Source: Mactromeris polynyma
Lineage: Eukaryota > Mollusca > Bivalvia > Venerida > Mactridae
Length of the DNA stretch: 64,000 nt
Direction of reading: 5' to 3'
Assembly (NCBI GenBank): GCA_032209605.1
Contig: JASFXZ010000003.1
Coordinates: 4,342,807-4,406,806, forward strand
In this document: piece by piece, positions 21,758 to 36,700 of the stretch
How positions within the stretch are numbered: the first letter of the stretch is position 1
Layout: each line of letters opens with the position of its first letter
Program-made: the position numbers and the translations under genes
Notes under the pieces: generated by a model
Told to the model about the DNA's origin: nothing
The model's input: the letters and a program-made list of their open reading frames with translations, nothing else
Database searches by the model: none

Positions 21758-24700
21758 CTAAGGGACTTCAAGGGTTTTATTGTCGCCGTACTGATAAATT
21801 CTGGGTACTCGGATGTTTATATTCGTGCATACTTCATATGGTATAGTGTTTTGTTTGGCTGATATGGCAGTAACCGAATTGTAGTCATTATAGTCCGGAG
21901 AAATTAAACAGAATTCACGTTCAGTTTTCACTTCTTCCGGTAGTTTAACTGTAATGGCGTCCATTGAGATCCGACCAATTACTGGACACGCGGTGCCTAA
22001 AATATAAGAAACAGATTAATCAAAACAAACTGTTTTCTCAAAGTAAATTTAAACATTGTATTACATGTTTATACAATTGCCGAATATTACATAAAGAAAA
22101 CTAAAGACAGGTAAAAAAGGTAAACAAGATGCGGTTGAAGTACGATTTATAAATACAATACTCCGATACCACAATGTCAATATCGACAATTTCATACATT
22201 TAGTACGTAATTTTGCAACTTATAACACTGTTTTTAGGGGGTGACTCTATTTTTTTCTATTTTCGAAAAGGTTTAAGATTTGCTTCATTTTTTAAAATTC
22301 AGTAATACTTGGTTACATATTTTCGTCGGTCGGGCCAAGCATAACTAGAATGCGTCCGTAGGACACAGATGCCCCCACTTGCAGCCTTTGTCACAAAAGC
22401 AAATGCTATTATTCTGCTCATAGTTTGTGAATGGATATCAAAAATACCAAGTGAACAACTGTACTGATTATGGTGATAAGTCAAGGGCCATAACTTTGCA
22501 CTAACTGGATACAGGCAAACATGAAACCCCAGGTGCACAACTATACAGGTTGGTGAACATTCCTGTACAGTTTGGTGAGTGTAGCTGATATACTGTTGGA
22601 AATATGCGCAACACAAAATTGCACGCTCTGTATGTTATATTTTCAATAAATCAAGGGCCATAACTTTGCACTTACTGGGCTCACCGAATTATGAATCCCC
22701 AGGTGCAATATAACACATGCATGTGAACATTTCTAAAGTCTTATAACTCTGGCTCATATACTTTTGGAGATATGTGCGACACAATATTGCATACTCTGTA
22801 GGCTATGTTTTAACTAAGTCAAGGACCATAACATTGCACTTACTGGGCACAGCCAAGCATGAAACCCCAATTGCACAACTACACATGCTGGTGAACATTC
22901 ATGCACAGTTTAATGACTCTGGCTCATACTCTTTGGAGATATGAGTGACACAAGATTGCATATTCTGTAGGCTATATTTAAACATAGTCAAGGACCATAA
23001 CTCTGCACTTACTGGGCACAGCCAAACATGAAACCCCAAGTGCACAACTACACATACTGGGGAACGTTCCTGTAAAGTTTAATGACTTCGGCTCATATTG
23101 TTTTAGAGATATGAGTGACACAAGACTTTGTGACGGACGGACGGACAGACAGACGGACAAGGGCAAATCTATATCCCCTCCCCCCTTTCAGAGTGGGGGC
23201 ATAAAAATGGGATAATACATGTACATGGTAACACCGCTAAAAGTCATCTTGCATTTACCCTTTAAAGTTGTCACAAATGATTTTCCGAATAAATTCCTAA
23301 GATAACCGTCAGCATAACCAACAGGCAATGTAGCGACTGTCTCCACTTTGCTGCACCTGTAGACAGACAATTTTAATACATGTAATAAATATAATAAAAT
23401 ATAAAACATGTTCTTTCAGTAAGACTGTTTAAACGTTCAAATTTGAATAAATAAAACCAACATCAAACCATTTTGCACAGAAAATTGAATCTTGTGTGAT
23501 TACTCTGCCTTATCACGATGTTATAATCCCATTCATTACTAATAATATTTAAAGATTAAAGACAATGTATATGACCGGTTCATATTTGAGTTTAAACTTA
23601 TATATTTTGCACCGATTGTGATTTCTCGTCAATTGACCTTTCTCTTCCATTATGCCAACTATGAAATGTCAGTATAAACACCATGGCCACTGCATGAAAA
23701 TACAGTAAAACCTCACTTAAAGACCACCTCAATAATTAGACCACCTCAAAATTAAGAACACGCTTTTCAAGTCCATTTGCACTGTTTTGCAATTTATTCG
23801 ACCTCAATATTAAGTCCAGCTGTCAATGGTCCCAAGGGTGGTTTTATTATTGAGTTTTACTGTACTATACTTACTTGTATGTTTTATCATAACCTACATA
23901 TCGACCAGGTTCAAGCTCATTGACTATGGATGGTTTAACATACCAGCTAAGTGCTGGTCTCAAGCCCATGTTTTTCGTCATAGCTATACCATAATCGCTT
24001 GTGTCTGAAATAAATAACATCTTGTTTTATTGTAATTCGAATTACTAAGTCATTTCCTTCAATACACATTGTATTACGGTGTCTATTTCGACTTTGATCA
24101 GACGAAAGCCTTAATAAAACCGTCAAAATTGGAAAATGTTGGCATATCGGCCATGACAAATTATATGTAGCATATACTTTTTCTAATATAAAATGGATAT
24201 TGTTTATTTCTAGTATTCAAAACATTAACGGTATCGAAATAAAATCGGACAATGTATCAACTCGTTCTTCTTATTATCGTCTTGTATTGTGTATACAAAA
24301 TGATACTTTTATTGCCATCACTCTAAAGTCTAAATACTGCTTTGTAGGGCTACGTGACAGTTCTCTCATGTCAAATACTTATTACACTACTTGTTTGACA
24401 TGTTAATGACCGTTCTTACCCGGTGCTTGTCCGTACATCGATATTCCCGGTCTGACATAGTCAAGATCTACACCTATCTTTCTTACGATAGCTCCAGAAT
24501 TAGACACATGTAACTTAAGACCTCGCTTCCTGGAAAGGAGAAAAACTAATAATAAAACGTTTACATGATTAAATTTTGAATGTTATTACCAAACAGCCTG
24601 CAATTCATCGATGTACAAATGTTGATACAGGACTACGCGAGAGATAGGCCGTAACTCTTTCTCCTTGGAATCGCTTCACTCTTTTTTGCCACATATTGTT

Positions 24701-27700
24701 CAATGAAATTGTACTGCAAATAACTATATTGAATATTTATGTTTCGTTCAGGATTAATTATGGTTGTTAAAGGTCACATATTGTCAAGGTAGCGTGGTGT
24801 GGCAGAGTGAAATGTCACATATTGTCAAGGTAGCGTGGTGTGGCAGAGTGAAATGTCACAGATTGTCAAGGTAGCGTGGTGTGGCAGAGTGAAATGTCAC
24901 ATATTGTCAAGGTAGCGTGGTGTGGCAGAGTGAAATGTCACATATTGTCAAGGTAGCGTGGTGTGGCAGAGTGAAATGTCACAGATTGTCAAGGTAGCGT
25001 GGTGTGGCAGAGTGAAATGTCACATATTGTCAAGGTAGCGTGGTGTGGCAGAGTGAAATGTCACAGATTGTCAAGGTAGCGTGGTGTGGCAGAGTGAAAG
25101 GTCACATATTGTCAAGGTAGCGTGGTGTGGCAGAGTGAAAGGTCACATATTGTCAAGGTACCGTGGTGTGGCAGAGTGAAAGGTCACAGATTGTCAAGGT
25201 AGCGTGGTGTGGCAGAGTGAAAGGTCACAGATTGTCAAGGTAGCGTGGTGTGGCAGAGTGAAAGGTCACATATTGTCAAGGTAGCGTGGTGTGGCAGAGT
25301 GAAAGGTCACATATTGTCAAGGTAGCGTGGTGTGGCAGAGTGAAAGGTCACAGATTGTCAAGGTACCGTGGTGTGGCAGAGTGAAAGGTCACAGATTGTC
25401 AAGGTACCGTGGTGTGGCAGAGTGAAAGGTCACATATTGTCAAGGTAGCGTGGTGTGGCAGAGTGAAAGGTCACAGATTGTCAAGGTACCGTGGTGTGGC
25501 AGAGTGAAAGGTCACAGATTGTCAAGGTACCGTGGTGTGGCAGAGTGAAAGGTCACATATTGTCAAGGTACCGTGGTGTGGCAGAGTGAAAGGTCACAGA
25601 TTGTCAAGGTACCGTGGTGTGGCAGAGTGAAAGGTCACAGATTGTCAAGTTACCGTGGTGTGGCAGAGTGAAATGAGGTTGAAACGGGCGGTTACAACCT
25701 TATCAAAAGGATCCAGCGGACATATTTGTTGACGCTCGGTGATAGTCATTAGGTTTTGCGTCATTAGTAGTTCAACGTTTACTTATTACGACAATGTACG
25801 CCAATGATATTTACAGAATCCTTCCAGGGATGTTTGAACTAACAATTATCCAAATCGGTGGTTGAAATATATAAAAAAATCGAATCTGCAAAAATGCATG
25901 AGATTCGTGTGAATGGGCGTGACAACGCGAGATCGTGATCAATGCGCGACTCGTCTGGACTGGTCTGATTTAAACAAAGAATTGATGTTTTTATTTCAAG
26001 TATATATTCAGATAGATTTGAAAATTCACTCAATTCCCTACACAATTATCGATATGGGACTATGCGATCATCAAGTACAGTAAAACCCCACCTAAAGACC
26101 ACCTCAATGATAAGACCACCTCAATGATAAAACCACCTCGAAATTAAGAACACAATTTTCAAGTCCATTTTCATATATTACTCTTGATTCAACCTCAATA
26201 TTTGAACCAGTTTTCAAGGGTCCCAAGGGTGGTATTATTATTAAGGTTTTAATATATTAAGACTTATACAAACTATTCGCTATATTACGTTATATTACCT
26301 GTATGGTGCAACCACCTCCAGAAATAAGTCCATCTGGTGTTGGGTAAATTCTGGGTCATCCCAGGACTGTGCAAAATGTGTCATCACGCTGTGTATAGGT
26401 ATCCGGTTATTTTCACATAACTGATAGAGAAAGAGAAACACTCGATTATGAACAATTGAAGTGAACTCGGAATGCCTGTAAAATATTCCACTCCGAGTTG
26501 CGTCCCTTTGAATAATGGGAAATAAATTGCTTTATCCGCTTTGCTTTATAAATACGACAGAAGTGACTTTCGCGTTATGATTATTATGTAGGGTAGTGTT
26601 CGTCCTATGACTGATGAACCACAAGGTCGCAATTAAGATATGGCCATATAAAGATGGGCTTTCATCTTGTCCCGGGTTCTTGCTTGTCCGATGATGTCCA
26701 GTATCTACTGGTCACTGTTATTCGTACAGTACCCTCGATGTTTTTTTTTGTCATGATCGGACACCTTGGTCATAATGTAGGTTCCACTAGAGACACAGAC
26801 ATTTCAATTATAATATTGGCACTGATGTTATGGAAATTTATTTCTAATCAGTCACAGAAGCTATCAAAATGTTCAACCATGACTTTGTCAAAGAATGCAC
26901 GTCGTTTCACAAGAACGAATCAATTGACCTGTCACCAGTGCTGAGATAGCTCCACCTATTTGTCTAAGGTTGTTTGTCTAAATCTAATCCAATTACTGGT
27001 CGACTGTATCCCTGATTGACAACTAGCGACAGGTCAATTATTCAGCACTTTAATGAAAATGTTTTTCTTACAGTGATAAAAGCCAAATGACCGATACGTC
27101 AGTGAACACGTGTAACAGAGATATAATTAATTATTTAATCATGCCGATTTACTTACGTCTACTAACGAATGTAGTTTCTCTGGTTGGCATCCATTTCTTG
27201 ACATCCCGGTGTCGACTTTTATAACAACGCTGCCAACTGACTGGTCGGTCTGAAAATCAACCATACTAATGTCTTAGTTCGAATGTGATTAAAGAAACGC
27301 TTCCAAACCCCCATCGGCGATTTTAGAAGAGGTTACCTCGGCGAGGAATCGAGCCCTCGCCTTCGGGGGTCAAGTGTCGATACTTAAGTTGTCAAATTAG
27401 TATAATATATGTATAGAAGGGATAACGGGAGATAACTCGTGACAACCTCTAGTGGTTAAAACGGTAACTCAGAGTTAAAGTTGTTGGGTTTTACACCGTT
27501 AACATTACCTCAGTTATCTACGATAACACTTTATGTTAAAATACTTCAGATTTACAATTGCAACCTTTATAATAACTATATCTGAATAGCAAGCCATTTT
27601 ATTCTTCAGTGACATAAGAATCGAAACATAATCTACCTGTACTCCGAGGGTATTGCTTTGCATACGTCGCCAATAACATAACCATGATGACAAGAAATTG

Positions 27701-30700
27701 TCGTCGGCAACCGTCGGGATTAATCTGTTTTGATATAATGTTGGTATTTCATCTTCTACGGCATTCCCTGAAATAGTCCGAAGTTATATTACTGATAATC
27801 GTCTGTCGTCTGTGTGAAAAGAAAGAAATTCCCTTTTCTTTCGTATAATGAGTTTAATGGTTATACATGTAAATACAGTAAAACCTCACTTAACGACCAA
27901 CTCATTAATTATGGTTGTTAAAGGTCACATCTCGAAATTAAGAACACAAATTTCAAGTCTATTTTCACTGTTTTGCTATATATTCAACCTCATTAGGAAG
28001 ACCACCTCAATAAGAAGACCAGTTTTCAAGGATCCCAATGGTGGTCTTATCATTGAGTTTTTACTGTACCTACAGTGCAATTTCTACAGAGCGGCCCTCT
28101 CTTGAGCAACAAACTCACGACAACAACCTTATCAGTTTTCCGGTAGTAAATAAATACAACCATGTTAACCTCGATGTAGTCCAGCCACGGACGTCACATC
28201 TCTATACTGTCGCTGTACAACGTCCTGCTAAACCATTCACAAAAGTATATAGAAGTTTAGTCCAGCCACAGACGTCGCATCTCTATACGGTCGCTGTACA
28301 ACGTCTCTGTTACGAAGACGCGTGTGAAAGTCGGAGTACAAAGACACGTATGTGGGGCTAACCTCGATAGGGCAATTAATTATACTCAGCGTCTTCAATT
28401 GTTGTTGCTCTGTAGACAAGAGAGTAAAAAAAAACATCTTCAAAGTGAGCAGGATTGGGCAATAAAGTATAATCCTCGACTCCTCAAACCTAGATGAAAA
28501 TGAGTAATAACCAAAAGTGTGTATGTACCATAAGGTAAGGTGTCTTACATTTAATATATATAATATAACACAGACACTGCGATAAAAATCAACTTAATTA
28601 CACATGTGATTGTTGTAAGAGGATTAATATAAATACTCGTGTACTTTAGTTTAGGTGCCGTAATAATTAACCTGAGATCTGTCGAAGATATGTACATGTA
28701 TCATTATACCTTCAGACCGCTGCTTTATATTTATGCATGTCGACTAACCCAGAAGATGACGTAACGAAGCACAAGAGATTGTCACGAGTACTCTCCCCTT
28801 CTATTTCCCTTATATAGTATATTTTGATGTTTGAAGATGTCAGGAATGAAAAGCGTTAGATTCCTTGTACTGTATATACATATTCTATTAAAGGGATAAA
28901 GGGAGAGAACTCTAGAAGTGATAAAGGGGGGAACGCGTGACAATCTCATGCGTTACGCTGTAAGAAAAACGAGCATTTATCGGCAGCTTGGAAGCTCGGC
29001 TATGTAACATGTAGCTCATCAGCTTGGAACCTCGGTTATGTAACATGTAGCTCATCGTTTAACTCTCACCTAAAACCTGTATATTACAATGTATTCCAGC
29101 CGTACGGAGTTCTTCCCCCTCTAGTGATGTAGCCACAGCAAAATGTGAGATCCCGTGTCCCTGCAGAAACCTGGCAACAGCGACCGCCCCATGACCGTAT
29201 GCATTCGCCTTTACAATCCCAATGATTTCTGTAACATATAAATATAGAAATGTTTTTTAGTTGGCAAAGTCAGTGTTCCTGTGTTCCAGTCAAAACGATC
29301 ATGTTCTTCTGCAATAAATGTTTTCATCAAAATCGAAGGTAGATAAAATATCATATTTTCAATCGAATAGTCAGAGGAAACAGTGTTACTATGTCTACTA
29401 ATGTCACACCATTTATTTATTCCCCTTGAAAAATCCTATGAATTTGGTCACGAAGCGGATGTCCCCCTAAAAGTGGTCGGCGGTACATTTCTGATGAGAG
29501 TTCGACAGAACATTTAGGTATATATCTTAGAACCGACAGCAGCCATGGAAAGAACACGTGCGTTATCAACACGGCCAAACAGGAAAAAAATATCGAAAAA
29601 TACAGACAAACATCGGCAATATATTGATTGCTGCAAACACACCATTAGTGTAAGGGAAGTAACTCTATATATCATATCGGTCCCATCCCTAGTTACAATT
29701 GTTGCGGTTTAAAAGGATTAACCTCCCATTATTGTGCCTCTAAGATTTATGTTTTGAAGCAATAACCGATCCCTCCCCACCCATATAAAGCAACCGTTGC
29801 CAACAGCACGCTCAGTGCTTTTATATTAATAAGGGGCGGGCTAAAGCGCACCCACTTCTGACGATAGTGGAAGTGGATTATTTGCCGAAATGTTTTGTGT
29901 ATGGCTATGTCAATAATACGCAATACGAGGTCAGCGACCTTACAGTGAGCTGTCCTTCAGATTAAGTTCACATTCTTCTAATCATTGGTAACACATACAT
30001 GTATACATAGAAGAAGTGGTTATATTTTACAACATAGTTTTGAAATAGACGATACTGATCCATGTTCAAAATAAACAAAATAGCATATCCATGATAAGGT
30101 AGATTTATCATTTGTTAATAGAACGGTTTCAGTAATAAATTATACGCTCTCTTATCAATCTAGGTTAACCAAACTTTGGTGTCCGAGTATTTGTTTTGGT
30201 TATCGAACTATTTTTGCTTTCAATAACACTAAGTTTGTTTTAAATTTTGTTAAACAAAACTTGAAGACCGGTATTATTAACATTCTATCGGGTCGGTATA
30301 AAACGCAGACTTCTTACGCAGACATATAGAACATAGAGGAAAACGCAGACTAGTTAGAATATATAGTGGAGTTGGAAAACGCAGACAAGTTAAAATATAT
30401 AGGCAATATTTATATAGTTTATATCAGGTAAATGATTAAGTCCATTAGAAGAAAATTACAGGTTAGGGTATTATGTTTTTGTACTTGGTAAGCAGACAAG
30501 TTAGAATATATAGTTACGCAGACAACAGTAAATAATGGGAAGGTTTTGCTTGTGTATAAACTGCTTTGTTTGATTTTGATGATAATTATAGGTAATTAGC
30601 TTTAAATCATAGTGTCTCAATTTTATTATAAAAGTGCAGTGCAGACATATTGAAAAATGCAGACAAGTTAGATTATATAGCTAATGCAAAATTTCATAAA

Positions 30701-33700
30701 ATATCTGTTCTTATGCATATTTTTTGAAAAATGCATACTTATAGTGCAGACATATTGAAAAATGCAGACAAGTTGAAATATTATAAAATATCTGTTCTAA
30801 TGCATAATTTTTTATTTTTTGAAAATTGCATACTTTCTAGTGCAGACTAGTTGAAAAACGCAGACCAGTTGAATTATAGAGCAAATGCAAAAAATTATAA
30901 AATATCTGTTCTAATGCATAATTTTTTATTTTTTGAAAATTTCATACTTTCTAGTGCAGACTAGTTGAAAAACGCAGACCAGTTGAATTATAGAGCAAAT
31001 GCAAAAAATTATAAAATATCTGTTCTAATGCATGATTTTTGATTTTTTGAAAATTGCATACTTTCTAGTGCAGACTAGTTGAAAAACGCAGACCAGTTGA
31101 ATTATATAGCAAATGCATAAATTTATAAAATATTTTTTCTTGAAAATTGCATACTTTCTAGTGCAGACTAGTTGAAAAACGCAGACCATTTGAATTATAG
31201 AGCAAATGCAAAAAATTATAAAATATCTGTTCTAATGCATGATTTTTGATTTTTTGAAAATTGCATACTTTCTAGTGCAGACTAGTTGAAAAACGCAGAC
31301 CAGTTGAATTATATAGCAAATGCAAAAATTTATAAAATTTTGATTTTTTGAAAATTGCATACTTTCTAGTGCAGACTAGTTGAAAAACGCAGACCAGTTG
31401 AATTATATAGCAAATGCATAAATTTATAAAATATCTGTTCTAATGCATAATTTTTGATTTTTTGAAAATTGCATACTTTCTAGTGCAGACTAGTTGAAAA
31501 ACGCAGTCCAGTTGAATTATATAGCAAATGCATAAATTTATGAAATATTTTTTCTTGAAAATTTCATACTTTCTAGTGCAGACTAGTTGAAAAACGCAGA
31601 CCAGTTGAATTATAGAGCAAATGCAAAAAATTATAAAATATCTGTTCTAATGCATGATTTTTGATTTTTTGAAAATTGCATACTTTCTAGTGCAGACTAG
31701 TTGAAAAACGCAGACCAGTTGAATTATAGAGCAAATGCATAAATTTATAAAATATCTGTTCTAATGCATAATTTTTGATTTTTTGAAAATTGCATACTTT
31801 CTAGTGCAGACTAGTTGAAAAACGCAGACCAGTTGAATTATAGAGCAAATGCAAAAATTTATAAAATTTTGATTTTTTGAAAATTGCATACTTTCTAGTG
31901 CAGACTAGTTGAAAAACGCAGACCAGTTGAATTATATAGCAAATGCAAAAATTTATAAAATATTTTTTCTTGAAAATTGCATACTTTCTAGTGCAGACTA
32001 GTTGAAAAACGCAGACCAGTTGAATTATAGAGCAAATGCAAAAATTTATAAAATATCTGTTCTAATGCATAATTTTTTATTTTTTGAACACACAAACAAA
32101 TTATTATCACTGTTGTATAATGTTAATATTTTAAACACTTTTTTCACAAAGATTAAATTATTCAAAATATTAAATTTTAAGACAATTCACAAAGCTGATA
32201 CATACGTATTGCTTTTTAAAGAATGATTTTCAATTGTGATTATTCTATATAAATATAAGTTTCGAAATTTGTTTGCAGCAGTTTGTTAAAATTTTAAGCA
32301 TTCTTACTATTTTTTGTTTTTTCAAACATATTTATTTTTTACACATTTAAATTGAAAAAGCGGCAAACATTTAAAATTGATTAAAGGATTCAAAGTTCTA
32401 CAATTAATGTTAACTAACTAATTACCAAGACAAACTGCTACTTAGAACTATGATGATTGATACATCAAAGTAAATGGATACCAATTAATCTAATCATTGC
32501 AATAAGTGGCAAACAATTAAATTGATTAAAGGATTCAAAGTTATACAATTAATATTAACTAACTAATTACAAAGACAAACTGATACTTAGTATAAGGATG
32601 ATTGATACATCAAAGTAAATGAATATCAATTAATCTAATAATTGCAATAATAGTGTAATTCAATTATTTTCTTAACAAAAATCTACGGGTCTAATTAATT
32701 AATGTAAGATCATGTCAGGTTTATATCAAAGGCAATTAGACATTTTTTTCAAAACATCTTAGTTTGCAAAAACTGCAATTATTTTATGATTTTAAATATC
32801 ACAATATTTAATTATCAATCAAACAATTACGTCAATATTCTACTTAAAGTATTTTTAAATGCTATATTTGAATACATCTATACTACAGTTAAGATCTACA
32901 GTATAATTTTTTTTTTTAAACAAATTTAGATATATCATTACCAAGTACAAAAACATAATACCCTAACCTGTAATTTTCTTCTAATGGACTTAATCATTTA
33001 CCTGATATAAACTATATAAATATTGCCTATATATTTTAACTTGTCTGCGTTTTCCCACTCCACTATATATTCTAACTTGTCTGCGTTTTCCTCTATGTTC
33101 TATATGTCTGCGTAAGAAGTCTGCGTTTTAAACCGTTCCCATTCTATCTACCAATGCACTACATTTCGGTATTATATAAATGCAACTTATAAATTAACAA
33201 TATGTATATACATACGTACATGTATGTGCAATATATATGTGTTTTGGTCTTTTTGTTTCACAAATTCAATGATGTTTGATGAAATCCCAGAACTGCGTGT
33301 TATAGCATAATGTAATTGTATCTTCATCAAACTACATGTATATGAGGATGTAGCACCGTGTAAAACTGTCTGGTATATATAACTGTATTTTATTTTCTAA
33401 AACAAAAGTCAATAACAATACTATGTTTGGGATGTTATTATTAATATTATTAAGACATCCCAAACATAGTATTTTGTGGCCTTTTTGAAATTTCAGGGGT
33501 TAAAGGATCAACTCCAGAGTCAAATGTAACCCCTGGTATATACATGTATATTGTACGGAAACAAACCGACAGGCTACAATGTACAATGTATGTAATCCTC
33601 CAGGGAAATATTCCAATACACAGATAAAGACACACCTTAATGAACAACTTGCTTAAGATCACAATTGTTAGTGTATTGATTGGTTCAGAGAAAACATTTC

Positions 33701-36700
33701 CTCGGATGGAAAAATACTGACATCTTACTGTAATAATACATCAACTCTGGTTTTCTTCTCGGACATCTGATGTAACACATTTTGTTTTTCCCATAGGAAT
33801 TATATTTGTCTCCGAAAGATCAGTCAGTTCATTTACATATTGCAAAACTGTTTCGCAAACTTTCCGACGAGTTCAATTTCGTACAGTTAAACCTCACTTA
33901 AAGACCACCTCAATAATAAGACCACCTCAATAATAAGACCACCTCAATAATAAGACCACCTCAATAATAAGACCATCTCAATAATAAGACCATCTCAAAA
34001 TTAAGAACACTAGGTCCTATTTCCAAATCCATTTTCACTGTTCTGCTCTTTATTCAACCTCAATATTAAGACACCCTCGATATTAAAACCAGTTTTCAAG
34101 GGTCCCAAGGGTGGTCTTGTTATCGAGGTTTTACTGTAATTATTTTATTGTTGTAACGAAGCAGTTCAAATCGTTCTATATTTGTCAATGGCAATAACAT
34201 GGAGACAACCAATCAAACAATTGATCAAATCATTTACTTGGCGAATGATAATTGCTCAATCTCCGCGGAAAATACACATCGTCCGGGACTCGAACATGAT
34301 CGGTTGGACATCGTATTGTACGCAACATAAACAGTTAGTTGAACGCTCGATAAAACCTATAAGGCTTATCTCACTCTTGACTTAACAGGTTTGCAAGTAT
34401 TTATCAATTAGCGGAAGTGTTTCTCAAAACTGATATGTTTTATGTTATGTTTTATGTCAGATGGAATGATGTTCCATATCGACATGGCTTTGTATAGGAA
34501 AGTCAATTTTGTATAGTAAGATTTACAAATTGAATAAAACATTCCATATCGACATGGCTTTGTATAGGAAAGTCAATTTTGTATAGTAAGATTTACAAAT
34601 TGAATAAAACAATGTATTTGCGACGTACACAGTTGTAATAAACACGAGTTGAACACGATGGTAGCTTTTCAACATGACGTCAACAATAATAACATAACGT
34701 CATCTTGAGCATCAAATTATTACCATAAAAAATAATGTAAATCACGATGAATCTTTTTCTCTCCTGAATAAACTGTAGCTTTTATGAAATTAGTTTCGGG
34801 TATACCAAAGTAAATAGGGCACATAACACCTTCATGTTGTCAGCATTATCTTCCAGTGATAAAAGTTAACAAAGCTACCGTGAACCAAAGATATACGAGG
34901 AGCATATTATTATAATGAGCAATGACACTGCTTTATGTTTTTTGTATGAAGTTTCATAATTTTATCTATTCATTCCCAAGCAGTTAAGGAAACTTAACAT
35001 CTAAACGAGTGATGCTATCACTCTGAGATGTTGAATTAAAATGCTTCTATTAAAAATGTATCTGGCTCATCTGAACATAAAATGTTTGAATCGGCTTTAT
35101 CCAGTATTGTTGTTACATTGGCAAAAACATCTCTCATAAGAACCAGTGCAATGTATAACCGATTGAAAATATATATTTTTATCAAATTACGAGCAGTCAA
35201 AGCCTGTAAAATAGCCTGATTGTTAAAAAAAACTTAACATTTTATGATGTACAAACATCTTTCTTCTTTGACTTCATTCTTTGTTAATACATGTTTATAG
35301 ATGTTTTAACTATAGGAAATATATTTTTCATGTTTGGTTAGGTAAACAAATGAACAAAAAATGAGCATAATATTACTTTAACATTTTTTAATTACATTAA
35401 CATTATTCAGATGATCTTCTGCTTGTGTCATATTGTCGATTCAGATTTTTTTTCGTTACCATGTCTCTTTCAATACGGTATTTGGTATCCAATGGAATAT
35501 GTCGGGTAGGTTTTGGACGAATATCTTAATGTAAAACCACCGTCCCCCTTAGACCTAACCGTGCGTTCTTTCGTACATACACATATTATATACATGTATT
35601 ACATATTGTCACAAGTCAAGTTCACATTACAATTAGGTTAATATACTTAAGGACTTTGAAAACGCACGCTTTGGATATGTGTGTTTTCACAACGAAAGCA
35701 CTTACTATATGATTATATTCATACACGTTAGTTGTAACCTATTCATTGCCGCCATTTAGACACCAATACATTTAAAATTGATTGAGTAATAACGAAATTA
35801 TCGCATGATAAAGACCGTGCTCCAAAAATCGAAAGTAACACTAATGCCGGCTACTTGTGATTAGATATTGCAACTGTCAACATGACAATGCACCAATTGT
35901 AGTGATTTATTCATCAGATCAGGGATTTATGAAAGGGGTTTATAAAAGTTACACAAGTAGTGTAACCAATGATATTAATGAATTGTTTTTATAATTAAAA
36001 ATGGTTTGCATGTAATTTCAGTGGATGTTTTTTGAGTAACCACGAATTTTCGTCATGTTGACAGTTGCAATATCTAATCACATGTAGCCGGCAAAAGTGT
36101 TACTTTCGATTTTTGGAGCACGGTCTTTATCATGCGATAATTTCGTTATTACTCAATCAATTTTAAATGTGTTGGTGTCTAAATGGCGGCAATGAATAGG
36201 TTACAACTAACGTGTATGAATATAATCATATGGTAAGTGCTTTCTTTGTGAAAACACACATATCTAAAGCGTGCGTTTTCAAAGTCCTTAAGTATACTTT
36301 GGTATAATGCTAAGCTTATACCGCCATATAAGTAATAATATACTGTAACTACGTGTGTCTGGTTTCAAGAGCAATGTCGTCTGCATTAGCCTTGGTTCAT
36401 TTAACCACCATCAAATTCCTATTGTAGAAAATAATAGTTTTAACATTAAAATCACACTGCAAACTGACTACTTTTTATGCTAATATCTAAGTAAAAGTGG
36501 AATTGAACTTTAAATAATAGGCAGACGACAATTTTAACAGTAAAAAAATACTTTAAATGTGATGCATGCAGACGAGAAAACATAATGGTATAGCTTCAAG
36601 TATAACGGAGGTAGAAATGTAATATTGAAAATAATATGATATGTATGGTGGCATATTACTGCCAACAGTTAGCATGATAGCGTTCGCGAATTGTTTCATG

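Larger units (their letters stand above)
30290..33139. mobile_element. MULE-like non-autonomous element, 198-bp TIRs, 9-bp target duplication
   Basis: The left arm (30290-30487) is the inverse of the right arm (32942-33139). Both start GG..CGGT.TAAAACGCAGAC. The element is flanked by the direct repeat CATTCTATC (30281-30289 and 33140-33148), a 9-bp target duplication as made by Mutator-like elements. The arms contain repeated GCAGAC motifs. The interior holds a tandem array built on the same motif and a 142-bp duplication, with no transposase. It was presumably mobilised in trans. It sits in intron 1 of racemase B. Confidence 0.85.

Noticed and set aside
22299..22616. 105-codon minus-strand ORF
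   Set aside because: Lies across the start of the 169-bp tandem repeat; frame not kept in the other units.
30838..32095. CRISPR-like array of ~110-bp units
   Set aside because: The intervening sequences are not unique and the array lies inside a TIR element with a target duplication.
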